Shown here one piece after another: positions 54,091 through 64,000 of a stretch of DNA of 64,000 bases (positions within the stretch are counted from its first letter, which is position 1; the number at the start of each line of letters is the position of its first letter). The notes beneath the pieces are model-generated. The model was not told the origin of the DNA, did not search any database, and worked only from the letters and a program-made list of their open reading frames with translations. The DNA is taken from positions 11,656,001 through 11,720,000 of the forward strand of contig CAVNZM010000004.1 of the NCBI GenBank assembly GCA_963693365.1, written 5' to 3'. This stretch comes from Amoebidium appalachense (lineage: Eukaryota > Ichthyosporea). Both the position numbers and the translations under genes were made by a program.

Positions 54091-57000
54091 TGAATGCGGA
54101 ACACGGTACGAAGTACGCATACACGATGAGAAGCATGGTGCAGGACACATTCAAAGGCAAACATTCAAGTATGCAACATCAGCCATGTGCACAGTATGCG
54201 TCATAAGCAGAGCCCATCCTCAGGGAGGGCCCAAGTCATCAATTGCGTCTGAGTTTCGAACCCTTAGCCCGCGTATATACGACTCTCCAACTCAGACAGC
54301 AGCATCAACTGAAGTTGGGAGGGTCAACCCGTCTTGATCAAAGACGAGCAGGGTTGCTTATGCAAGCAAGGTGAGCAAAACGGTGAAGATGTGTGTGCAA
54401 ACTAAAGCAGTGCAGCGAAAAATGCGTATGTGCTTACAGATGCACGACACAGAGCAACCATGCCAGGTTGCATGGAAGTAAAGCGGTCTCCACACAGTGG
54501 TCTGTCCTGAAAGGACACCTCTGAAAGAAGACTGGGGGGGGTTTGAATGCGGAACACGGTACGAAGCACGCATACACGATGAGAAGCATGGTGCAGGACA
54601 CATGCAAAGGCAACATTCAAGTATGCAACATCAGCCATGCGCACAGTATGCGTTAAAGCAGAGCCCATCCTCAGGGAGGGCCCAAGTCATCAATTGCGTC
54701 TGAGTTTCGACCCCTTAGCCCGCGTATATACGACTCTCCAACTCAGGCAGCAGCATCAACTGAATTTGGGAGGGTCAACCCGTCTTGATTAAAGACGAGC
54801 AGGGTTGCTTATGCAAGCAAGGTGAGCAAAACGGTGAAGATGTGTGTGCAAACTAAAGCAGTGCAGCGAAAAATGCGTACGTGCTTACAGATGCACGACA
54901 CAGAGCAACCATGCCCGGTTGCATGGAAGTAAAGCAGTCTCCACACAGTGGTCTGTCCTGAAAGGACACCTCTGAAAGAAGACTGGGGGGGGTCTGAATG
55001 CGGAACACGGTACGAAGTACGCATACACGATGAGAAGCATGGTGCAGGACACATGCAAAGGCAAACATTCAAGTATGCAACATCAGCCATGCGCACAGTA
55101 TGCGTCATAGGCAGAGCCCATCCTCAGGGAGGGCCCAAGTCAACAATTGCGTCTGAGTTTCGGCCCCTTAGCCCGCGTATATACGACTCTCCAACTCAGA
55201 CAGCAGCATGGGGGGGGGGGGGGGGGGGGGGGGGAATGCTCCATGGCTACTACTTACGGCACACCAACCCAAGGATACAGTGAACAAAGTTTATAGACTT
55301 GTTAACCAACTACAGCAAGCAACATGGCTCACATAGAAGCTATCTGAAGCCTTGGTCTGTGCTGCAAACCACCTAATCGTTGGCGCATATGATAAGATGC
55401 TCAAAGAGGGAAAGGGTTCTGGGGGGGATGCTCCATGGCTACTACTTACGTTGAAGTACTTGAGGGAGTTGGGCTGGGTAAGGGCAGTGTTGCAGAACAG
55501 GGGCTGGCTCAGATCCACCTTGCTGCAGGTTAGAATACACGTGAGATAAATACGCAAACAAAACACTAACACAACACTAAAAGTGAGATACATACACAAA
55601 CACAACACTAACACAACACTAACAGGATTGCGGCCACAACTCGGAGAGAGGGAAGAAAATGTGCCCCCGGTGGGAGGAAGATTGGGGGTTGGAAGGGTGT
55701 GTGTGTGGGGGGGGGGGTCTGGGGCAACTAATCACATAGTTTATTTTGTTCCTGGCTGCTGGTGTGGAACAGGTATTCAAAACGTCTTGAACGTGTGTGT
55801 GTGTGTGCGTGTGTGTGTGTGCGCGCGCGCGCGTGGGTGTGGTGGTGGTGGTTGGTGGGGGAGGGAGATTACAACCTCAGGCCGTTCTTTGAGGCGATGT
55901 AGTCGTAGCCCTTGTTGTTTGTGCACACGGCACCGCAGTTGGTCAGCACCATGTAGTCAGACTGCAGGTGCCGCATGGCATCGTACACGTCCTTCTCGGG
56001 CACCCTGCAGCACACACAGTGTCAGTGTGCTGCCACTATTAGCCATATTGTGTGCTCTAACTAAACTCTCCCTAGGCTGGCACAATCGACACCAGTGGAG
56101 CTGTAAACGGGTGTCGTTGCTTTCTCTCTGCCCCCCCCCCCCCCCCCTCCCCCCCTCCCCCCTTTCCCCCTCTCCCCCCCCCCCCCTGCCCCCCCCCCCC
56201 CCCCTCTCCCCCCCCACCCCCCTCTCCCCTTCCCCCTCCTCCCCCCCCCCCCCCCCCCCCCCCCAAACACACACACACACACACACACACAAAAAAAAAA
56301 AAAGGAAGGGGGGAGGGGGGGGGGAGCCGGAGAGTGGCTAAATAGAATGACATCGAAATATGCATCTAGTATGGATTTGGTGGGGGAATGGGCGGGCGAG
56401 GAATGGGGGGGGGGGGGGGGGGGGGTTTGAATGCGTCAAAAAGTACGAAGTACACAAGAACAAACGGATAACACGATGCAGAATGCAAGGGGGGTCATAC
56501 CTGGCATAGCTCTGGTATTGGTAGCGGTAGCGCTCTCTGATCTCTGGTTTTTCGGCATGGGGATGCACGGTAAAGCGTCTACGGGTGTACAGCTTGAGCC
56601 AGGAGCTCGCATCAAGACTGGCTGTGATCACAGCATCCTGGTCTGCATGTGGATGGTGGGGTCAGTGAACCAGAAGTGGGGATGGAGGGGAGGGGGGGGG
56701 GGGGGGGAGGGGGGAGGGGGGGGGGGGGGGGGGGGGTGGAGGGTCGGGAATGGGGGGAGGGGAGGGAGAGAGAGGGGGGTGGGAGGGAGAGGGAGGGGGG
56801 AGGAGGGAGATACTGAGAGCATGGAAGTGGGTAGAGGCGGTGAAGAGAGAAAAACGGCCAAGGGAAGGGGAGAGAGAAACGACCCAAAGAGGTGCCAACA
56901 GCGCAGGAAAAGGGAGGAAGACGCTGGAACAGTAGGTGTGGGTGTAGTCATGCTAAAAGTAGGTATCGTTCGAGTGGTAGAGCAGCCAGCACAGAGTGGG

Positions 57001-57188
57001 CGAGAGGAGTCAAAGAAAAGAAGGCATGGGGGTTAGATTGTGGGTGTGGGGTTTGTTAACTAGGTCTGTGGTTTTTGTTTGTTTTTTTTTGTTTTTTTTT
57101 TTTTTTGGGGGGGGGGGGGGAGGGGGGGGGGACATGATGGATGCACTAGAGGGTGGCAAGATGGAAGCAAAGGTAAAAAAAAAAAAAA

Positions 57189-57226
<38 letters not shown>

Positions 57227-58094
57227 AGAAGAAAAGGGAAGAAAAAAGGAGGAAAGAGAAGAAGCAAGAAGGTGGGAGAACCAGTGATTCTACAGGCAGA
57301 TCACACTGGAAGTGAGTGCATTATCAGGGGGTCACTATCCCTTGACAAAGAATGAGTTTTGACTTTGATCTCTCACGTGTTCCCCCCGTTGGCAGAGGGG
57401 GGGGGGGGGGGGGGGGGAGGGGGGGGGGGGGAAGGAGGAGGGGAGGGCAAGCAGAAGAAGGGGGAGGAACACAAGGGAAATCATAAGGAACATGAATGGG
57501 GTGCACGGGGGTGAGGGAGGGGCGGGGGGGGGGGGGGGGGGGGGGGGGGGGGAGGGAGAAGAGGGGGGGGGGGGGGGGGGGGGGGGGGGGTGGGGGGGAT
57601 GTGGCAAAAATGCAGGACGAAGAACATCAATCAATACATTGATCCGCACAAGATTGGGCCCCCCGGGGGGGGGGGGGGGGGGGGGAGAGGGGGAGGGGGG
57701 AGGGGAGGTGGCACAAAAATTCAAAGAAGAACGCCAATCAATACATTCATCCACGGGGAAAAAAAAACCAGACACATGCATGGCATTCAAAAACGAAGCA
57801 ATGGGTGGGGTTAGGGGTTGTAAAGGTACCCGTGTTGTTGATGATCCATTGAACCAGTTCCACCTTGTCTTCGTAGTTTGCACGGCGTGGTGTTCCCATC
57901 ATCTGTGCATTGAAGCGCTCATAGGGTGCAAGGAGAATGGCAACACCAAGAAGCGCACGGAACATGTACTTGATCACTTGAACGTGCGGGGACTGTGGTA
58001 GAATTCACAACACAGAGATAGAAGTGTAGGTATTGTGTGTGGCCGTGTTGAGGTGCATGTACGTGTGTAAATTTGTATGCAAGGGTGTGTGTGG

Positions 58095-58153
<59 letters not shown>

Positions 58154-60805
58154 TGTGTGTTTGTGTGTGTGTGTGTGCGTGTGTGTGTGTGTGTGTGGAT
58201 GTGGATGTGTGTGCGTGTGTATGTGTGGGTGTGCAAAGGTGTCAGGGGCAGAAGGCATACAACATGTACATAAACCACACAACAGAGAGAGAAATGTGGA
58301 GTGGGTGGCAGTCATGGAACGGAAGGGAAGGAGTAGGCGGGCAACAGTTGGGGCAGCGGCCACAGCGCGGGGGGGGGGGGGGGGGGGGGATGTACACAAT
58401 GAAAAAGCAAATTTGACACAGAGGAAGAGAATTGGTGTTAGTGTGATGAAATACAACTGCAAATGAAACGAAGACTCTGGGCAAACCACCTTGGAGCTAT
58501 TAGAGGAGTGGGGGGAGATGGACAGTGGGTTATGGTATTTAGGGGGGAGGGAGGGGGAGGTGGGGAGGGGAGGATGGAGGGGCTTAAAGGGAAAAGTATT
58601 GGGTACTACCTAGATTGGTCCTGGTAAGGAATGCGTAAACGTGCTGACTGCTGGCCAGAGAAGGGTAAGAGGGGAGGACCCGGAGGCGGGGAGGGGGGGG
58701 GGGGGGGGGGGAGTAAAGAAGGAGAAACGACTATTATGAGGTTGGATTGTGTGTGGTGAGTGCCTGGGGAAGGATGAGACGTTTATATGTGTGCGATGGG
58801 GGTTGCTTTGTAGCAGGCATGGGGGGGGGGGGGGGGGGGGGAGCAGGGGGGGAAGAGGGGAAGAGGGGCAGGGGGAGGGGGGAGGGGGGGGGGGGGGGTC
58901 GGGGAATTTGCTAATTCTCATAAATGCAAGGAAATAAAATGTATGCAGCAATGAGCTAAAATCCTTATCGAGTGTGTGCCATGTAGAGTCGTGTGAAAAG
59001 CCCCATGTGATCACTAGTCTTCCCGCAAAAAGAGAACGAGGCATGTGAGAGGGGAGGGAGAGGGAGGGGGGTGGGGGGTGGGGGGGCGCGGGGAGGGGGG
59101 GCGGGCAGGGCAGGAGAGTGCATGAGCGGTGGGGCAACCAGAAGAAACCAGTGGGGGAGGTGAAGAGCCAGGCGCATAACAGGGTTAGGTATGTGTTTAT
59201 TTTCTAAGGGGGGAGGGGGGGGGGGGGGGGGGGGGGGAAAGAGGGTACGAGGGGGGAACAAAGGGGGGGGGGGAGGGGGGGGAGGGTGGAGAGGGAGGAG
59301 GGGGGAAGGGAAGGAGAGGGAGGGAGAAGGAATTAACATACAGCCTTTTCAGACTTGGTTGACTTCTGCACCTTCGGCTTGTCCTTCTTCTTTCCAGCAC
59401 CCCCCTTTTCCTCCTTTTGGGCCCCATCAGCAGCAATGGTGGAGGCAGGGGAAGGTGTGTACCAGCGGCCAGGAAGGAGCAGGTCGTAGCTGTCCGTAAA
59501 CACCATGCTGGCGCACAGAATCCATGATGGCGTGAAGAAAGGAAGCATGCGCAACATCAGAAGACCCAGCAGGATAAACCCGCATGATTGTGCCAAAAGG
59601 AACGGGGTGATGGGGTCGCGTGTGTTTCCATCCTTGTAGTCGAACGCTACTTTCAAGGCCATGACAATCATCGAAATTGCACCAAGGGGCAGAACTAGCG
59701 AATCAGTAAGATTCTGAAACGCCCAGCCGGGCATGGGGTTGAACGCTTGCCCGCACAAGTACTGAAGTGTGATGAAGTCCTCATACCCAGTAAGGTGGGC
59801 ACGGAGGATGAGGAAGATGTGTGCGTCGTCCTCAATTCCAAAGGCGAATTGTGATACGACCTTGAGACCCGCTACGATCCCGGCAAGGATGCACAGCCGC
59901 ACACCTACATGGGCAATAGGATTCTTGAATTGTATTTTGCTATCTATTTGCGTGATCATAAGGCCGCCAATTAGGAAGAAGAATAACATGGAAGTGATGA
60001 GCATCTCGTTGAAGAACATGGCTACGGCACACACCAACAGCGCAACAAGCTGAGCAAGGTAGATCTTGGCCAGGTTGTTGGGTGAGACGTAACCGATGCA
60101 ATAAATCAAAAACAGAGCGAATGCTTGGATGAGCATAGGGAACTGGGCAAACTGCCATGGAAGCATAAATGAAAAAGTGCTTACCGCCAGGCAGAAAAGC
60201 GACTTCTTGGTTGGCTCAGCAAGGCGAAGATTATAAGCCATTACGCCAACTTCGACCCACAGAAAAGGGATGGCAAACGTCTCACGCAACATGGGATGAT
60301 TGTGGACTCTTGTGACCTCGAAAAAATTCATCAGAACCATAACAGCTGCGAAGAACCCGCACAGAATGCTCTTTCCAAGCTCGGCGCCCGTGTAGAATGT
60401 TGCAACCATGTGAAGTCCGGTCATAGCGAAACAAACGAACATGGTGAAGTCGAACCGATCGGGAAAAAAGGGATGGAAAAAATAGCGGTATGCGACGCCC
60501 ATGATCATTTCCGGGTAGATGTTAAAGCGATGGAGTGCGTTTACAACGCCGGGATATTCTGCCCTTGCATCCCGTACCGTGTCGATTAATCCCTCTTTGA
60601 GTGTCGGGGCATCGATCAGGTCCGAGTAGTAAGAGTAGTAGAACGCTTGCTCGGAAAAGAGATTGAAAGGCTTCTCTAGAGAGTCGAGTTCCTTGGTGCT
60701 GTATGATTGGTGGTTCAGGTGCTCAAACATGTTATATGCCCACGCAAAGAACCCGACTGCTATAGAGGCCATGAGAAGAAACCTCTGCTCCGAAGTAAGC
60801 TCCAT
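53402..60805 (-). CDS. DPY19L: DPY19-like protein C-mannosyltransferase
   Basis: Six exons on the minus strand: 60805-59342, 57992-57830, 56642-56501, 56004-55876, 55522-55450, 53497-53402. They join to 688 aa, the usual family length. The enzyme transfers mannose from dolichyl-P-mannose to Trp in WxxW motifs of ER-lumenal proteins. The first exon holds most of the membrane part: [72 protein letters not shown] and [10 protein letters not shown] are family hallmarks. A Lys-rich segment at about 460-488 precedes a last TM helix (about 497-512). The lumenal tail has [33 protein letters not shown] and [13 protein letters not shown]. The end is basic ([13 protein letters not shown]). Exon 1 splices at GTATGT just before an in-frame TAA. 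The donor of exon 4 (GTTGTA) is weak. I used ATG 60805 because the upstream in-frame codon at 60823 is GTG. Confidence 0.93.
53666..53833. repeat. Nested foldback T21-G36 ... C45-A10
   Basis: T 53666-53686, G 53687-53722, a 47-base spacer, C 53770-53814, a short CT-rich bridge, then A 53824-53833. The arms are complementary in nested order. It lies in DPY19L intron 5. Confidence 0.85.
54056..54342 (-). mobile_element. SINE-like element, copy D1 (near full length)
   Basis: Minus strand, in sense with DPY19L intron 5. The head has TCTGAGTTGGAGAG (resembling a tRNA D arm/A box) and GGGTTCGAAACTC (B-box-like, plus coordinates about 54251-54263). GTCTGAGTT and AACTCAGAC can pair perfectly. The 3' end is GCATTCAAA plus C33. 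Confidence 0.8.
54534..54794 (-). mobile_element. SINE-like element, copy D2
   Basis: Second array unit; as D1 with point differences (GGGGTCGAAACTC in the head). The tail is only C8. Confidence 0.8.
54985..55209 (-). mobile_element. SINE-like element, copy D3 (5'-truncated)
   Basis: Third array unit, tail C8. The 5' end breaks off at ATGCTGCTGTCTGAG against a C26 run (minus strand). Confidence 0.8.
55236..55258. repeat. Duplicate of the DPY19L exon 5 donor region
   Basis: A 23-bp segment starting ATGCTCCATGGCTACTACTT is identical to 55428-55450, which contains the real donor of exon 5 (minus strand GTAAGTAGTAGCC). The copy therefore carries a second perfect GTAAGT donor 192 bp into the intron, next to a G26 run. 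Confidence 0.9.
56405..56489 (-). mobile_element. SINE-like element, copy E (strongly 5'-truncated)
   Basis: Only the last 64 bases of the element plus a C21 tail (minus strand) remain, in sense with DPY19L intron 3. It begins 11 bp after the donor of exon 3. It is identical to the end of copy C. Confidence 0.85.
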
Positions 60806-62451
60806 CTTGCCTTGTGGCCACACAGGGCGCCCCTACTCCGGGTTTCTGTGTATGTCAAGAGCAAATAACCCAGGTATGATACACGGTACTATGCAGTGAC
60901 TCCGAGGGGCATGTGTCAGCTAGCAGTAGATAGTGCGTAAACCCCCATGTGTCAGTGGTGGAACGTGTGGTTTGAAATTTGGCTGTTCGGTATCGGGCCG
61001 GTGCACGGACAACGCGGGCCTAACACGACTATACGTACATCTGCGTTTTAGGTGGAAAATCATAAAGGTATACGGGAAAAAGCAACATATAAGGTGGATA
61101 ACGCACTGTAAAAACACACCACCGTGTTGGCCCGTTCCGCTAAGTTCCGCTACATATTTTTTCGGGAACCCACTCAGGTTGCAGCAGTTGTAGCAGCTGC
61201 CGGCGCAGCTTTTGCAAGCTCCTCGCGATAATTTTTTTTCCCCTAAGTTTTTGATGCTCCCTAAACCAATGAAAAATGATCTCTTACGTAAGCGGTATAC
61301 CGAGCCTACACTGAGGATTTCATGGCTACGGGTAAATAAGGAATCCAATCAGCATTCATTCTGGCACTTACTATATTTGGCTTTCTCTAAAACTCAGGAA
61401 TGCGGGTAACTGAACGTGAGCTGAGCTCAGACGGACTCTGATGGAGTAGTGAATGAGTTTACATACTTTCCAGCACATCCGTGGCTAAATCGTACATATA
61501 TCCGTGCAGGTACCTTACCAGACAGTGTAAGTGGTAGACATAACAGAGAACGGATAGACTAATATAAAACATGAATCGGCGGCTCTTTGTAACACATCCG
61601 ATGATAAATGCCGTACTTTCCAATCGGAGGAATCAGGATCAGGCGGCCGCATGGCGGCGAGAACATAAAAGCAGCATCGAATTGATTGGCCGGCCATGGA
61701 GAGAATTGGAAAGTATGGCATATATCATGATATTATCATCGGATGTGTTACAAAGAGCCCTGCCAAGAAATGCTCCATTATTACGTGTAAATAATATGCC
61801 TATTGAAGTACTTGTTCGTTTTCATCCCGTTTGACCTCTCTGCAAGTCATGCATCATAAAAGTCTAACAGGGGAGCGCGCCGCAAGAACCAATCAACAAA
61901 GACTATAATACTCCGCCAGTAAAATCGTCGACTGGAACAATCTTGCACAAATCTAAACATACCGATCTGTCTCCTGCACAGTGTACCCTCGGTAGCACAC
62001 GGTGTTGAGTCGTTGACCGTGCACTGCAGAGTGGCCCAGTTTCAACAACGCGTTTTCAGTGTCCAAGTTCAGCATAAACGAGCTTCCTTTGCACGAACAT
62101 TTTGATGGCCTTCCCACGATTGTATGTAGGAACTGAAACTATTGTTCACCAAACCAAATGTCAAATTTCGTGAGGGTATGAACTTGATCTCTTGTTGATG
62201 TGAAAAGCTGTGTTGACCTCGGAAATTACACACCGCATCTCAGCATGTATGGTGGGTGAACAAACCAACGGCCCGTTGATTTTTACCTCGAGCTCATTAT
62301 CTGAGGTACTACAGCGGAAGCCTTGCTGATCCCCGGGTCAGGAGAAAACCACTCAGTCTGCCTGCCGACCTCCTGCTTTACGTGTTCACTCACTGCAACA
62401 CATGAAAGCCAACTACTGGTCGACGCCGTTCATTACCTTTATAACTGCATC
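60806..62451. other. Upstream region of DPY19L, tract-free
   Basis: Ordinary mixed composition with no long homopolymer or microsatellite. It includes the foldback element at 61581-61759. No coding sequence is recognised. It probably contains the DPY19L promoter and, at its right end, that of the candidate secreted-protein gene. Confidence 0.6.
61581..61759. mobile_element. Foldback / MITE-like element with 27-bp perfect terminal inverted repeats
   Basis: The left end GGCTCTTTGTAACACATCCG.. (61581-61607) is exactly the reverse complement of 61733-61759. Pairing resumes further in (ATGCCGTACTTTCCAAT near 61608-61624 against ATTGGAAAGTATGGCAT near 61705-61721) after a 12-13-base bulge. The centre holds GGCGGCCGCATGGCGGC and GGCCGGCC. 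I see no clear target-site duplication. Confidence 0.75.
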
Positions 62452-62556
62452 ATGAGGGCAATATCTGCCCTGGCCGTGGGGTTGATCGTTGTTCTTTCAC
62501 TATGTGTATGTCCAAGTCAAGGAAATTCACTGAGTGGATATTGCCCCAGCAAAGAT
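62452..62556 (+). CDS. Candidate first exon of a secreted protein (partial)
   Basis: ATG 62452 opens 35 codons. They begin with a textbook signal peptide (MRAISALAVGLIVVLSLCVC, likely cleavage after about residue 24-26) and then NSLSGYCPSKD. They end at a good donor, GTAAGG, at 62557, with phase 0. Without splicing the frame runs to a stop at 62691 through sequence of no known character. I could not find the next exon before the window end, as the following 1 kb is mostly CA repeat. The frame is open 43 codons upstream of this ATG. Function unknown; it could be chance. Confidence 0.35.

Positions 62557-64000
<1,444 letters not shown>

Larger units (their letters stand above)
54056..55209. repeat. 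Tandem array with period of about 452 bp
   Basis: TTTGAATGCGGAACACGGTA recurs at 54089, 54542 and 54993 (TCTGAATGC in the last), i.e. periods of 453 and 451. Units are nearly identical. Each holds one SINE-like element plus a spacer of about 190 bp that itself contains CAGATGCACGACACAGAGCA. The third unit stops at 55209, where a G26 run begins. Confidence 0.92.

Noticed and set aside
54251-54295. Functional tRNA in the repeat head
   Set aside because: Only the D-arm/A-box and T-arm/B-box-like parts resemble a tRNA. The A-to-B spacing is short and no anticodon arm can be drawn, so it is treated as part of a SINE-like element.

Overview
This is a nuclear genomic window from a eukaryote. Nine protein genes can be read with confidence and a tenth is a partial candidate. 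Six of them are split by a total of 32 GT-AG introns, and all reading frames close across the junctions I placed. The gene content is opisthokont-like and points to Holozoa: a complete TEAD transcription factor with both the TEA DNA-binding domain and the C-terminal YAP-binding fold, an animal-type adenylosuccinate lyase, a ZNF598/Hel2 ribosome-collision ubiquitin ligase, a DPY19-type C-mannosyltransferase, a mitochondrial RF1, the complex II assembly factor SDHAF4, and a BTB/T1 plus beta-propeller protein of the KCTD3/SHKBP1 layout. A unicellular relative of animals (for example an ichthyosporean or other non-animal holozoan) fits best. The species cannot be named from sequence alone.

Layout, left to right. 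Gfo/Idh/MocA-type oxidoreductase (+, 44-3201). Type II membrane protein with a ricin-B-like domain (-, 5886-6650). Adenylosuccinate lyase (+, 7 exons, 10921-18215). TEAD (+, 9 exons, 20441-24872). Mitochondrial release factor 1 (-, 11 exons, 26547-35948). BTB/WD protein (+, 2 exons, 37128-40866). ZNF598 (-, 1 exon, 43731-46094). SDHAF4 (+, 1 exon, 50677-51078). DPY19L (-, 6 exons, 53402-60805). First exon of a possible secreted protein (+, 62452-62556). The genes are unrelated in function, as expected for a eukaryotic chromosome, and coding sequence is roughly one fifth of the window.

Non-coding DNA is dominated by long C/G homopolymers, CA/GT arrays and a large GA block. These tracts crowd most introns and 3' flanks but are nearly absent from exons and from about 0.5-2 kb upstream of each start codon.

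The most interesting find is a family of short interspersed elements about 230-280 bp long. They share one 3' end followed by a poly-C tail, have varying 5' truncations, and carry a tRNA-like (A-box/B-box-like) head. I count seven good copies plus one decayed one. All intragenic copies lie in the sense orientation of the host gene, and one supplies the polypyrimidine tract of an ADSL splice acceptor. Three copies sit in a tandem array with a period of about 452 bp, and two distant copies are identical over 64 bases. Other structural finds are a 179-bp foldback element with 27-bp perfect terminal inverted repeats, duplicated splice sites in two introns, a decayed copy of the RF1 3' end, and poly-C/poly-G snap-back tracts.
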